Assembly (NCBI RefSeq): GCF_000024325.1
Contig: NC_013223.1
Coordinates: 620,001 to 684,000, forward strand
DNA from: Desulfohalobium retbaense DSM 5692
Lineage (GTDB): Bacteria; Desulfobacterota; Desulfovibrionia; Desulfovibrionales; Desulfohalobiaceae
Direction of reading: 5' to 3'
DNA: 64,000 nucleotides
Shown: in pieces, positions 29,495-39,169 of the stretch
How positions within the stretch are numbered: position 1 is the stretch's first letter
Layout: every line of letters starts with the position of its first letter
The notes under the pieces: generated by a model
The model's input: the letters and a program-made list of their open reading frames with translations, nothing else
Told to the model about the DNA's origin: nothing
Databases searched by the model: none
Position numbers and translations under genes: made by a program

Positions 29495-30232
29495 CTACTG
29501 ATCCCCATTTTTGGGGAAGTGCTCCTCCCAATAGATCAGCCGCTGGCAGTTGGGGCAATTGAAAATCTGTTCGCCGCGCTGGAGCTCATTGAATTTTTGC
29601 GGGGGAATGGAGATGTTGCACCCGCAACAGATCCCTTCGGCCACGGGGACAATAACCGGGTTGTTCAGGCGCGAGCGGATAAATTCATAGCGTTTGAGAA
29701 TGGGGGTCGGCACAACCTCTTTGGCGTTTTCCCGCTGATCGTGGAGCCCGGAGAGCTGTTGGTCCGCTTCTTTAAGTTCGGATTGCATATGCTCGCGTTT
29801 GTCTTCAACCTGGGCCCGCATTTTCTCCACCTGCTCATTGACACCCTGTAAAAGATTGTTCTGGGTTTGCAGGTCTTCAGCCAAGGAGGCGAGTTCTTCT
29901 TCGCGCATGCGGTTTGTCTTTTCGAGATTGTCCATCTCGCGAAGCATGGCGTGGTATTCTTTGGTGTTCTCGACCATCATGAGCTTGTTTTTGCTCTTTT
30001 TGATCTTGCTGTTGTCGGCCTCGATATCGGTTTCGAGTTTGCTTTTTTGTTTTTCAAGGATATCGATATGGTCTTTGATCTTTTGTTCCTGATCAAGAAG
30101 GGTCTGGAGCTTTTCTTCCAGCCGGGCCAACTCTTTGGGAGTCGCTTCCAGGGTTTGTTCCAATTTGACGATTTCATCGTCGACCCGTTGCAGGGTCACC
30201 AATTGTTCGATTTGTTTCATATACAGACTCAA
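29495..30232 (-). CDS. Coiled-coil protein with C4 zinc ribbon (COG1579/DUF164 type)
   Basis: 245 residues. A long antiparallel coiled coil (about 10-185, rich in E/K/Q/L heptads) is followed by a zinc ribbon with CCGC and CPNC pairs. This is the CT398/YbgA-like COG1579 layout; some members are reported to bind RNase H or sigma54 proteins, but the role here is unknown. TTG 30232 is chosen because AGGAGG lies six bases upstream; the in-frame ATG 30220 would be 18 bases from it. Confidence 0.82.
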   Translation of the reverse strand: MSLYMKQIEQLVTLQRVDDEIVKLEQTLEATPKELARLEEKLQTLLDQEQKIKDHIDILEKQKSKLETDIEADNSKIKKSKNKLMMVENTKEYHAMLREMDNLEKTNRMREEELASLAEDLQTQNNLLQGVNEQVEKMRAQVEDKREHMQSELKEADQQLSGLHDQRENAKEVVPTPILKRYEFIRSRLNNPVIVPVAEGICCGCNISIPPQKFNELQRGEQIFNCPNCQRLIYWEEHFPKNGDQ

Positions 30233-30399
30233 GGGAAACCTCCTTTCCCACGGCTCGATACTGGCCGATGGCAGTGGCGGTGCATATCCAAATAGAGGGA
30301 ACCGGCAACGGCTGTTTGAGACAGGAAGCAAGAGGGCGACAATGCCGATCTCGCGACCAGGCAACAAAGTCCGTTTGCCGAAACGGTTCGCGGCGCGTG

Positions 30400-31374
30400 T
30401 TATCCTGTAGACAATGTAAGGGGGTTGTTCCCTGGAAAAAAGGCCACGGCGATATGCTCGTCCAGGAGTTCTTCGCTCAGGCGTTCGGCCCAGGAAGACA
30501 TCATATGCTCCTCGAGACTGAAATGGCCGACATCCAGAGTCCACCCCAGGGATTCCACCTGTTGGGCTTGGTGGTATTTGACGTCACCGGTGAGGAAGAC
30601 GTCGGCCCCGGCGCCAAAGGCGGCTGAGGCGAAATCCGCCCCGGAACCGGGGCAGTAGGCGACTGTACTGAGAGTTTCCGGGCGGAGACCAATTTCGTTC
30701 CACCCCCTGATATTGAGAAGGGCCGCAACCTGTTCGGTAAATCTTTCCGCAGAAACCGGGGTGGCAAGGCGTCCTGCACAGCCAAAACCGTAGACCTTGC
30801 AGGGATGCAGCGCTTCCTGAACATGTACCCGTCTGGCGGGCAGAGCGCTGATGGCGGCTTCAGCCTGCGGCCAGGCCGTAACCTCCCACTCACTGGTACC
30901 GGTCTGGCGGATATCAAAAACGCCCGGAAGTTCCTCGAGCCCGGATCCATTGGACAAGCCGTGAATCTGATAGACGCGGGCCCGTTCCGTACAACTCGGT
31001 GAAACAACGCTTCGTTGCTGCAGGCCCAACGCGTCCGCCAGCCAAGCCACGGGCCCATTGGGCTGGGCGTCAAGGCTTGTGTGGGCCGCGTACATCCAGA
31101 CACCGGCCTCAAGGGTCGAGCGCAGAATCCTGTGATAGGCGTCGCAGGCACTGGGGAGGGTTGGTTTGAGGCTCAGCGGGTGATGGGTCAGAATGAAGTC
31201 GGCCCCCCAGTCGAGGGCAGCGGTGACTGTCGCCGGAACAGCGTCGAGGGTCACGGCCATCTTGGTGATGTGTTGGGCCGTGCCTGCAATCTGGATCCCG
31301 CTTTGGTCCCAGGAGGCCGCCAGGTCCGGCCGAGCCACCGTCTCAATGTGCGCCAGGAGGTCTTGGACTCGCAT
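30400..31374 (-). CDS. Nif3-like dinuclear metal-centre protein
   Basis: 324-residue member of the NIF3/YbgI family (GTP cyclohydrolase I type 2 homologues), which forms toroidal hexamers with two metals per subunit. HHPLSLKPTL and the C-terminal GHFSLEEHMM supply His/Glu metal ligands; VYGFGCAGRL and VFLTGDVKYH are family motifs. Start ATG 31374 (MRVQDLLAHIE). It is upstream of the COG1579 gene on the same strand, an association often seen. Exact biochemical role unclear. Confidence 0.88.
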   Translation of the reverse strand: MRVQDLLAHIETVARPDLAASWDQSGIQIAGTAQHITKMAVTLDAVPATVTAALDWGADFILTHHPLSLKPTLPSACDAYHRILRSTLEAGVWMYAAHTSLDAQPNGPVAWLADALGLQQRSVVSPSCTERARVYQIHGLSNGSGLEELPGVFDIRQTGTSEWEVTAWPQAEAAISALPARRVHVQEALHPCKVYGFGCAGRLATPVSAERFTEQVAALLNIRGWNEIGLRPETLSTVAYCPGSGADFASAAFGAGADVFLTGDVKYHQAQQVESLGWTLDVGHFSLEEHMMSSWAERLSEELLDEHIAVAFFPGNNPLTLSTG

Positions 31375-31525
31375 ACGTGCCCCTTTTTCCGTGTCGGCGA
31401 AGCCGGAGCCACGCTTGAAAAAAAAGTGCTTCCCTGCTGGCGGGCAAGGAAGCACCGTCGGAAAGCGTCAAACAGCATGGGACCGAAAAACGGCCTTTGG
31501 ATCGGGTCAAGGACGTACTTCTATT

Positions 31526-31601
31526 TGGTGGGCCTACCAGGATTTGAACCTGGGACCTTCCGGTTATGAGCCGGTGGCTCTGCCAACTGAGCTATAGGCC
31601 C
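31526..31601 (-). tRNA. tRNA with CAU anticodon (probably elongator Met)
   Basis: A 76-nt cloverleaf on the minus strand including an encoded CCA. The acceptor arm GGGCCTA pairs with TAGGCCC. The D-arm is AGCTCAGTTGGCAGAGC, the anticodon loop CTCATAA on a CCGG-type stem, and the T-arm CCCAGGTTCAAATCCTGG. A CAU anticodon can be Met or lysidine-modified Ile2; Met is favoured but identity elements were not decisive. Confidence 0.93.
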
Positions 31602-31686
31602 ATGCCTGGTGGTGTCGCCGTACGATGGGAATGCCTTTTGCCCGCACTCACATAAACTCTCAGACTACCCCAACAGAGAGATTTTG

Positions 31687-32595
31687 TCAAGATTTCCCTT
31701 TTTCACGGCATTGCTTCTTGACGAAATTGATGGCTGACCGGCCGGCAATAGCACCCTCGCCGACAGCAACGCTGATCTGCAAAAAGCGACCGACACAGTC
31801 TCCAGCGGCAAACACACCGGGGAAGCTCGTTTTTTGTTCCTCATCGACCTGGAGAAAGACGCCGTTGCGCATGACGCCCAGGGAATAGGCGAAATCCAGT
31901 GAGGACGCCTCGCCCAGGGCGATAAACAGCCCGTCCACCGCTTCTTCGCTGCCGTCGTCATAGATCACCCGTTCCAGGACGTCGTTGCCTTCAACGCGCT
32001 CGATCTTGCGTTGCTTGACAGGAATGCCCGCCTCCTGAAGTTTTTCTTGAAAACTCTCGGTCATGGTCAAAGGTTTGCCTTGAGAGCAGACCGAGACGTG
32101 TGGGGTGTATTGTGTCAATTCCAGGGCCTGGTTGGCGGCGAAAATGCCCTCGCCCACAACCATGACCTGTTTGTTTCTGAAAAAGAATCCGTCGCAACTG
32201 ACACAATAGGAGACGCCTTTGCCCTCGTATTCAGACAGGTCCTCAATCCCCGGCCGAATGCGGGAAACTCCTGTGGCAAGAATAACGCTGCAGGCCCGGA
32301 CTTTGCCGGTTTCGGTTTTGATTTCGAATTCTTCGTTTTCAGTGGGATGGATGCCCAAAACCCGGTCGCAGCGCATTTGAACGTCAAACCGCTTGGCCTG
32401 CCGTTTGCCGCGTTCCAAGAGTTCGCGACCGGTGATGGTTTCCGGAAAACCGAAGTAATTGTCGATATCGTAGTCCCCTGAGACCTTGGGCTCGCACCCG
32501 AGCACCAGCGTGCTCATGCCCGCCCGGGCGGTGTAGATGGCGGCGGACAGACCGGCCGGGCCCTGTCCGACTACGGCCACTTCGTATTTTTTCAT
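31687..32595 (-). CDS. Thioredoxin reductase-like flavoprotein
   Basis: 302 residues with two nucleotide-binding domains. The FAD site is VVGQGPAGLSAAIYTARAG. The redox pair is CVSC in YCVSCDGFFF, in the position of the TrxB CxxC (usually CATC). The C-terminal FAD motif is GVFAAGDCVG. The NADPH-binding loop reads VVGEGIFAANQAL rather than the usual GGGDSA, so the pyridine-nucleotide or partner preference may differ. The start at ATG 32595 overlaps the stop of the upstream transporter gene. Confidence 0.87.
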   Translation of the reverse strand: MKKYEVAVVGQGPAGLSAAIYTARAGMSTLVLGCEPKVSGDYDIDNYFGFPETITGRELLERGKRQAKRFDVQMRCDRVLGIHPTENEEFEIKTETGKVRACSVILATGVSRIRPGIEDLSEYEGKGVSYCVSCDGFFFRNKQVMVVGEGIFAANQALELTQYTPHVSVCSQGKPLTMTESFQEKLQEAGIPVKQRKIERVEGNDVLERVIYDDGSEEAVDGLFIALGEASSLDFAYSLGVMRNGVFLQVDEEQKTSFPGVFAAGDCVGRFLQISVAVGEGAIAGRSAINFVKKQCREKGKS

Positions 32596-33299
32596 CGGGC
32601 TTCTCCTTGGGTTGCGGTTTGCGTCTGAGGGGCAAGCTGCAAACGCTTGGCCAAGTATATAAATGGGGTGTCCAGGCCTGCTGTCAAGGCCTTGATCAGG
32701 TAGGTGGTCAAAAGGATCTCCAGCCAGACCGAGAAGGGGAAGACACCCCAGAACGCAATCACGCAGAAGACACTGGAGTCGATCAGCTGGCTGACAAGGG
32801 TGCTGGCATTGTTGCGGAGCCAGAGCCACCGTTCGCCGGTTTTAGCCCGGATGGCATGAAAGGCCCAGACATCATGCCATTGGGACAAGAGATATGCGGC
32901 CATGCTGCCCAGGGCCACACGGGGCATGAAGTCGAATATGGCTGCCAGGTGGGGTTGGGCGAAGTCGTTTGGGCCCGGCGCGAATTGCAAGGCGATCTGC
33001 ATGTACAATGTGGCCAGAATCAGACAGCAAAATCCGAGAAGGACGCCGCGCTGGGCTTCCTTTTTGCCGTAAAATTCGCTCAGCAAGTCGGTGGACAGGA
33101 AGATGCTGGCGTAAAGGATGTTGCCCAGGGTGGTCGTAAGGCCGAAGAGATGGATCGTTTTCAAGACCTGAATATTGCAAATAACGAGGTTGAAAACAAT
33201 CAGCCCGTAGAGGCCGACGCGGCCGAAGAGGCGAAAAACGAGCAGCACAAGGCTGAGGTCAAGCAGGGCAAATCCAATCCACAAGAGTTCGTTGGGCAT
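32592..33299 (-). CDS. Queuosine-precursor transporter (YhhQ/VUT family)
   Basis: 235-residue membrane protein with six or more hydrophobic segments. Motifs NILYASIFLSTDLLSEFYG and FDTPFIYL-like LDTPFIYLAKR fit the COG1738 family, members of which import preQ0/preQ1 or queuine. The start ATG 33299 has GGAG nearby. It overlaps the flavoprotein start by four bases. A role in supplying Tgt (11.4 kb) is plausible. Confidence 0.82.
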   Translation of the reverse strand: MPNELLWIGFALLDLSLVLLVFRLFGRVGLYGLIVFNLVICNIQVLKTIHLFGLTTTLGNILYASIFLSTDLLSEFYGKKEAQRGVLLGFCCLILATLYMQIALQFAPGPNDFAQPHLAAIFDFMPRVALGSMAAYLLSQWHDVWAFHAIRAKTGERWLWLRNNASTLVSQLIDSSVFCVIAFWGVFPFSVWLEILLTTYLIKALTAGLDTPFIYLAKRLQLAPQTQTATQGEAR

Positions 33300-33425
33300 C
33301 AGAGGGTCTCCATAACAAGGCATGCGGTTGGGAAACCAGAACGGTTCGGCTGAGGGCAACAGGGCAAGGGACGCCTCGTGCCTTTTCGGGGCCGGGATCC
33401 TGGAAACGGTCCAGAAAACAAGCGA

Positions 33426-33443
33426 AGCCGGCAATCGCCGGCT
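33426..33443 (-). terminator. Weak hairpin between rlmH and the transporter
   Basis: AGCCGGC-AATC-GCCGGCT, followed on the minus strand by TCGCTTGTTTTC. The stem is good but the T-run poor, so it may only partly stop rlmH transcription. Confidence 0.4.
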
Positions 33444-33494
33444 CCACGGAGAAAGTATCCGGCAAAACCGCTCCCCGCGTCAAGCTTGCCGGGC

Positions 33495-33962
33495 TCAGTG
33501 GTGGTAGGGGATGTTTTTCAGAATGGTCGCGGCGCGGTACAGCTGCTCGAAAAGGACAACCCGCGCCAATTCATGGGGCAGGGTCATGGGGCCAAACGCC
33601 AAGAGATCGTCAGCGCGGTCGCGGACCTGATCCGCCAGGCCGTATGCCCCGCCGAGAATAAAACAGGGCTGCCTGGCCGGATCCTCCAACCATCCGGTGA
33701 GATCCTGGGCCAACTGGGCAGATGTGCGGGATTTCCCTCGTTCGTCAAGGACGATGACGCGGTCGCGGGGGGTGGTTTTGGCCAGGATGGCCTTGGCCTC
33801 GGCTTCTTTGCGCGGGCCAGGTGCCAAATGGGAGGGCCCGTCTTTTACGCATACGGAGTCACTGGTGTACAAGCCGGACAAACGTTTCCAGTAGAGTTCG
33901 GCTGCGTCACGCCAGATGCCTTTTTTCATCGCTCCGGTCCAGATGCATTTCAGGCGGTTCAT
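33495..33962 (-). CDS. rlmH: 23S rRNA (pseudouridine1915-N3)-methyltransferase
   Basis: Small SPOUT methyltransferase acting on the 70S ribosome at helix 69. 155 residues. The knot region has LGGAYGLADQVRDRA and the C-terminus ends PYHH, as in RlmH. The start overlaps the stop of sucCD, so the two are translated together. Confidence 0.96.
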   Translation of the reverse strand: MNRLKCIWTGAMKKGIWRDAAELYWKRLSGLYTSDSVCVKDGPSHLAPGPRKEAEAKAILAKTTPRDRVIVLDERGKSRTSAQLAQDLTGWLEDPARQPCFILGGAYGLADQVRDRADDLLAFGPMTLPHELARVVLFEQLYRAATILKNIPYHH

Positions 33963-36049
33963 GACAAAGCCTGACGGAGCGCTTCCGGGATGGAGGCCAG
34001 ATCGGGGCAGATGCCGAAGCCCGCTGCCCGCATGGATTCCAGCTTTTCGGCGTTGGATTGGGCTCCTTCCAGAATGGCTCCGGCATGGCCGAGTTTTTTC
34101 CCGGGGGGAGCTGTCTGACCGGCGATAAAGGAGACAATAGGTTTGGGAAAGCCTGTTTTCTGGACCCAGGCAGCCAGATCCTGTTCGGCCTGTCCGCCGA
34201 TCTCTCCAAGAATAAGGACGGCTTCAGTCTGCGGGTCGTTTTCCAGCAAGGCGCAGAGATCGACAAAAGAACTGCCGACAAAGGGATCGCCACCGATGCC
34301 GAAACAAAACGACTGGCCCAGTCCGGCCTGGGTCAAACGGGCGACACATTCATAGGTCAAGGTGCCGCTGCGGGAGAGGACCGCCACCGGACCCGGCGTA
34401 AAAGCGGTGACCGGCATGATGCCGACTTTCATATGCCCCGGCCGGATAAAGCCCGGCGTGTTGGGGCCGATAAATCGTGTCGGACCCTGGTTCAGCTGGG
34501 GCAAAGCAGGCAGTATCTGGGCTTGCGGGATGCCTTCTGTCACGCACACGGCCCACGGAATGCCGGCCTGGCGTGCTTCGAGCATCGCTTCTGTGGCAAA
34601 GCGGGCGGGGACAAAAATGATGCTGGCGGCAATACTGTGGTGACGGGTGGCTTCAGCCACGGAATTGTAGACAGGCAGTCCATCAACAGTGCCTCCTCCC
34701 TTAAACGGGGTCACTCCGGCGACGATATTTGTGCCGTATTCACGCATCAACCTGGCGTGCAAACGCCCTTCACGGCCGGTGAGGCCCTGGACCAGGACTG
34801 GCGCGTTGGGGCTAAGGGCCGCAAGCCCCGGATCGCTTGGCGGAACCAGGGCGGCCGAGCCCTTGGCCGGCGGCCGTGCGGGATAGGCTTGGGGGGGCAG
34901 GAGACGTTCAGCGGCATCGCTCTGGCCTGTTTGGCGGGTCAAAGCGTCCATCGCGTCCTGCAAAGTTTCCACGACAGTGACGGTCGCATGTCCCGCGTGG
35001 CGCAACCGCTGCCGCCCCTCTTCAGCGCCGTGGCCGTCAAAGCGCACAACCAGCGGCTTGACCACCTCCCGGTGTTCTAAGGCCGCAATCAAGGCGCTGG
35101 CGACCTTGCTGCAGGACAGAATGCCGCCGAAGATGTTGATCAGGACCGTTTGCACCCGTTGATCGCCGAAAAGGAGGTCCAGCGCGGCCCCGACCCGCTC
35201 TTCATCGGCCCCGCCTCCGACATCCAAGAAGTTTGCCGCCGGAAGACCGGCAAAATTGAGCATGTCCATGGTGGCCATGGCCAGTCCCGCCCCGTTGACC
35301 ATGAGCCCAACCCGCCCATTGAGGGTGTGGTAGCTCAGCCCGGCGTTCCGGGCGGTATTCTCCTGGTCGGTGGCGTGCTCGGGTTGATAGAGGGAGGCCA
35401 GCTCCGGCTGGAGCTCGACGGCATTGTCGTCGAGTTCGACCTTGCCGTCGAGGGCGAGCCAGTGATCGTGATCAGTGAGGATAAGCGGATTGATTTCAGC
35501 CAAGGTCACCCCGCGGTGCGAGACCGCCTCATAGAGCCGGTGTACAAGGGCTTCGAAATCCTTCCAGTGATCGTTGTCGACCCCCAGATGGAAGAAGGCG
35601 CTGCGGACATGGTGGGCCCGGAGCCCCAGGCAGGGGTCCAGGGGTTGAATGAGAAGATTGTCCGCTCCGCTGGCTTCTATGTCGACGCCCCCTTCACGCC
35701 CCACGGTCAACACAGGCGCGGCAAGAGCGCGTTGGATGCTGATGGAGAGATAGAATTCCCTGGCGATACCGGCAGCGGGTTCAACGCGCACCAGCGGCAC
35801 CGCCTCGTCGCCGATTCGCATGTCGAAGATTTCTTTAAGCGTCCCGGGCAAGTCCTGCAGAGCCGTGACTTTGCGGATCCCCCCAGCTTTTCCCCGCCCC
35901 CCGCGCAGGACCTGGGCCTTGAGCATAAACGGCGGTGCAAAATCGGGGCGGTAGACGGCAGCCATTTCCGGGGTGACCAGATCCCCCTGTGGCACCGGAA
36001 TGCCGCAGCTCTTGAACAAGGACTTGCTTTGGTGTTCGTTGCATTTCAT
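33959..36049 (-). CDS. sucCD: Fused succinyl-CoA synthetase (beta-alpha)
   Basis: ADP- or GDP-forming acid-CoA ligase with both chains in one 696-residue protein. The N-terminal part (about 1-385) is SucC-like: [16 protein letters not shown], an ATP-grasp fold, then NIFGGILSC. The C-terminal part (about 405-696) is SucD-like: [17 protein letters not shown], and the phosphohistidine loop LGHAGAIL. The start is ATG 36049; TTG 36055 is possible but has no ribosome site. Separate sucC and sucD are the norm, so the fusion is notable. Substrate could be succinate or another acid. Confidence 0.9.
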   Translation of the reverse strand: MKCNEHQSKSLFKSCGIPVPQGDLVTPEMAAVYRPDFAPPFMLKAQVLRGGRGKAGGIRKVTALQDLPGTLKEIFDMRIGDEAVPLVRVEPAAGIAREFYLSISIQRALAAPVLTVGREGGVDIEASGADNLLIQPLDPCLGLRAHHVRSAFFHLGVDNDHWKDFEALVHRLYEAVSHRGVTLAEINPLILTDHDHWLALDGKVELDDNAVELQPELASLYQPEHATDQENTARNAGLSYHTLNGRVGLMVNGAGLAMATMDMLNFAGLPAANFLDVGGGADEERVGAALDLLFGDQRVQTVLINIFGGILSCSKVASALIAALEHREVVKPLVVRFDGHGAEEGRQRLRHAGHATVTVVETLQDAMDALTRQTGQSDAAERLLPPQAYPARPPAKGSAALVPPSDPGLAALSPNAPVLVQGLTGREGRLHARLMREYGTNIVAGVTPFKGGGTVDGLPVYNSVAEATRHHSIAASIIFVPARFATEAMLEARQAGIPWAVCVTEGIPQAQILPALPQLNQGPTRFIGPNTPGFIRPGHMKVGIMPVTAFTPGPVAVLSRSGTLTYECVARLTQAGLGQSFCFGIGGDPFVGSSFVDLCALLENDPQTEAVLILGEIGGQAEQDLAAWVQKTGFPKPIVSFIAGQTAPPGKKLGHAGAILEGAQSNAEKLESMRAAGFGICPDLASIPEALRQALS

Positions 36050-36323
36050 AGCCAAAAGCGGTTACTGCAAAGGGCAGTGGTTGTCAAAATGCGGTGCTTT
36101 CAGTACAGCCAGAAGGCCAGGGTCGATTCTCAAGCCTTTTCCAGTCCCCTCTGTGAGTGGTTGGGAAAAAGAGGACAACCCGTTATAAACCTTGGCGCCG
36201 CCGCGCCTGTCCCCCTTCTGGGAGGCCGCGCCCAGCGGGACCGTTGACCCGAATTCGGATGTGGCAGCGCGATAGTGTCTGCCGATAGGCTTACTGAGCC
36301 GTCATTAACGACAAGGAATATAT

Positions 36324-36917
36324 TTGAAAGTGGGTGTGCAGACTATCAGGACCACGGTCCAATGCTGGCTTTTCGTGGCGATCCTGACCGCGTGTGTTGC
36401 CGGTGGGGTCACGGCAGCGTTCGGGCAGCAATGGCAACTGGACAACCTCGTCCTGGACAGCAGCCAAGGCGGTCACGTTCGGGTGCGGTTCGGGGTGCAA
36501 TGCCCGGTTGAACCGTTGAAGCAATTGCTGACCGATGAGGGAGCGACGGTTCGGGTCGGCTTCGAAGCCGCGTTGCGCCGGGAGCGGCTCCTGCTCTGGG
36601 AGAAGCAGGAGGCTGTGGCGCGGCGGCTGTATTATCTCAAAAGCCGGGCACTGAGTCAGGAATATGAGCTCAAGGGCGAAGGCCTGAACAAGCCTTTGGT
36701 CGGAACCGAGCTTGCGCCCTTGCTGGACAAGGCCTGGTCGACCCTGGAAATGGACCTGGGGGCGTGGCACCAACTCCAGCCCGGTTCCGAGTATGTTGTC
36801 GACTTGCGAATAGAATGTGATCGGGCCGATGTCCCGGTCTGGCTGCGGCGGGCCCTGTTCTTCTGGTCCTGGGATGTCCTGCCGCCGCGGACATATAGAC
36901 TGCGCTTCAGGTATTGA
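36324..36917 (+). CDS. DUF4390 family exported protein
   Basis: 197 residues with an N-terminal hydrophobic signal (WLFVAILTACVAGGVTAAF). The DUF4390 pattern of a beta-rich domain ending in PPRTYRLRFRY is clear. The start TTG 36324 is supported by AAGGA at 36313-36317. The gene precedes ntrY by three bases; DUF4390 proteins occur before NtrY-like kinases in related genomes, so it may be a periplasmic accessory to this sensor. Confidence 0.8.
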   Translation: MKVGVQTIRTTVQCWLFVAILTACVAGGVTAAFGQQWQLDNLVLDSSQGGHVRVRFGVQCPVEPLKQLLTDEGATVRVGFEAALRRERLLLWEKQEAVARRLYYLKSRALSQEYELKGEGLNKPLVGTELAPLLDKAWSTLEMDLGAWHQLQPGSEYVVDLRIECDRADVPVWLRRALFFWSWDVLPPRTYRLRFRY

Positions 36918-36920
36918 TCC

Positions 36921-39116
36921 ATGGCCCAAGACCCTATCCGCATCAGCGGCCCGGATACGCGGGAACGGCGCCGCCGGCAACGAGAACTGCTGTTGGCGGC
37001 CGGGGCTGTCGGCCTGATCGTCCTTCTGACCTGGATTGAGCTCCAGTTTTTCGGTGTCAATTCCTACCTTTTTCTCGCCTTTTTCAATCTCAATCTCATC
37101 TTATTGCTGCTGATCCTGTTTCTTGTGTTGCGAAACGGGGTCAAACTGCTGCTTGAGCGGCGACGACGAGTCCTCGGCGCCAGATTGCGCACACGTCTGG
37201 TGCTCGCCTTCATGTCCTTGTCCCTTATCCCGACCATCCTCATGTTTCTGGTGGCGGTGCGTTTCGTGCAGACCTCTGTGGATTTCTGGTTCAAAAGCCA
37301 GATCGAAAGTTCCCTGGACCAGGCCGTCAAGGTTGGCCAAGGATACTACCGTCAAATGCAGAACCAATTGGAAACACAAGGGGTATTCATTCTGGAGTCG
37401 ATCCGGCGCCGGGAATTTGCCTGGGGCGGGGAAGGCATGGATGATTTCCTGAAATTCAAGCGCCATGAATACGGTCTGTCGTTGGTCGGCGTCCTGCAGG
37501 ATGATTTGCAACAACAAAATTGGCACGGCTCCGAAAATTGGGAACAGTCGTGGTCCGCGTTTGAAGACTCGGTCGATTGGGAGACGTTGCGCCAAAATCC
37601 CCGATTCTGGTCCGGGATGCGACCCGGCCCGGAGGCCGATCTGGTGGTGGGAATCGTGCCGGTGGACGAAGCCAAGACCGGTTTTCTCGTTGTCGGCCGG
37701 AGTATGGAAAAGGGGCTATTGCGGCAGTTGGACAATATCATCCAGGGCATGGACGAGTACAAGCAACTGAAAACCCTCAAATTCCCCCTGAAGGTGGCCC
37801 TGTACCTCATCCTGGCGGTCATGACCCTGCTGATTCTTCTGGGGGCGATGTGGTTCGGTTTTCGGCTGGCCAAGGAGATTTCCGCTCCGGTCCAGGCCCT
37901 GGCCGTGGGCACGCAACGCATTGCCCGCGGTGACCTCAGTGTTCGCCTTGAGGACCAATCTTCAGATGAGATCGGGCTTTTAGTCCAATCGTTCAACAAG
38001 ATGGCCGGTGACCTGGAGCAGAGTCAGGACCGGTTGCGGCTGGCCAATGACCGCTTGGCGCGGCAAAACCGCGAACTCGAAGAGCGGGGCCGGTATATGG
38101 AAGCCGTGCTGAACAACATCACGGCCGGGGTCATCTCCCTGGACAGTCATGGGCAGATCAACACGGTCAATGCCGCGGCGGAGACCATTTTAGGGACTGC
38201 AGCGGAGCAGTTGGTGGGGCAAAATCCCCTGGAATTGCTCCAGGGCGAGCAGGCCGAGTTGGTGCAGGAAATGCTCAGTCAGCTGACCCAGGCGCCCCAT
38301 TCCCAATGGCAGCGGCAGCTTGATCTGGAATTGGGTGGCCAGGTGCGCAAGCTGTTGGTCAATGCTGTGGTCCTGCAAACAGGTGAAGGGGAACGGGCCG
38401 GATTGGTGGCGGTGTTCGAAGATGTGACCGAGCTGGACAAGATGCAGCGCATGGCCGCCTGGCGCGAAGTGGCCCGGCGTATCGCGCATGAAATCAAGAA
38501 CCCCCTGACCCCGATCAAGCTCTCGGCCCAGCGCCTGCAGCGGAAATTCGGTGACCAGGTTCAAGACGGGGTCTTCACCCAATCCACGGAATTGATAATC
38601 CGGCAGGTCGAGCATCTGCAACAGATGGTCTCCGAGTTCTCGGCCTTCGCCAAGTTGCCGGAAGTGCACCCGAAGCGAGACGAGATCACCCCGCTCGTCC
38701 AGGAGGTGGTGGCGCTTTTTCGCCAAAGTCACAATACCATCCAGTGGACAGTGGAGGAGCAGGACGAGACCCCTCCTTTCCGTTTCGATCGCGAGGCGAT
38801 CAAGCGTGTTTTGATGAACCTGCTGACCAACGCGGCTGAGGCCCTTCAAGGCGGCAACGGCTCAACAGTGGACATCAGTGTCGATTGCGATGTCAGCAGC
38901 GGATGGGTCCGTTTGCAGATCGCGGACAATGGGCCGGGACTTTCGCCAGAAGAACGTTCGCGTCTGTTTGAACCCTATTTTTCCCGCAAGAAAGGGGGCA
39001 CCGGCCTGGGGCTGACGATCGTCAAATCCTTGGTCAACGACCATCACGGCTATGTTCGCATCAAACCCAATTCCCCACACGGCAGCGTCTTCGTGGTTGA
39101 ACTGCCGCTTGTCTGA
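36921..39116 (+). CDS. ntrY: NtrY-like sensor histidine kinase
   Basis: 731-residue membrane kinase. Hydrophobic segments lie at about 23-43, 48-70, 92-113 and 293-315, enclosing a periplasmic region of about 180 residues. A HAMP domain follows (KEISAPVQALAVGTQRIARGDL), then a PAS domain (MEAVLNNITAGVISLD). The H-box is RRIAHEIKNPLTPIKL, and the ATPase part has DNGPGL and GTGLGLTIV. It pairs with ntrX 53 bp downstream. The signal is unknown. Confidence 0.92.
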   Translation: MAQDPIRISGPDTRERRRRQRELLLAAGAVGLIVLLTWIELQFFGVNSYLFLAFFNLNLILLLLILFLVLRNGVKLLLERRRRVLGARLRTRLVLAFMSLSLIPTILMFLVAVRFVQTSVDFWFKSQIESSLDQAVKVGQGYYRQMQNQLETQGVFILESIRRREFAWGGEGMDDFLKFKRHEYGLSLVGVLQDDLQQQNWHGSENWEQSWSAFEDSVDWETLRQNPRFWSGMRPGPEADLVVGIVPVDEAKTGFLVVGRSMEKGLLRQLDNIIQGMDEYKQLKTLKFPLKVALYLILAVMTLLILLGAMWFGFRLAKEISAPVQALAVGTQRIARGDLSVRLEDQSSDEIGLLVQSFNKMAGDLEQSQDRLRLANDRLARQNRELEERGRYMEAVLNNITAGVISLDSHGQINTVNAAAETILGTAAEQLVGQNPLELLQGEQAELVQEMLSQLTQAPHSQWQRQLDLELGGQVRKLLVNAVVLQTGEGERAGLVAVFEDVTELDKMQRMAAWREVARRIAHEIKNPLTPIKLSAQRLQRKFGDQVQDGVFTQSTELIIRQVEHLQQMVSEFSAFAKLPEVHPKRDEITPLVQEVVALFRQSHNTIQWTVEEQDETPPFRFDREAIKRVLMNLLTNAAEALQGGNGSTVDISVDCDVSSGWVRLQIADNGPGLSPEERSRLFEPYFSRKKGGTGLGLTIVKSLVNDHHGYVRIKPNSPHGSVFVVELPLV

Positions 39117-39169
39117 TCCAAGAATGGGGCTGCGAAACCGCCGAATTTGCTATTTGTGAGGAGTACAGC

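Noticed and set aside
35150-36247. Long plus-strand open frame over sucCD
   Set aside because: Antisense shadow of a well-supported gene in GC-rich DNA.
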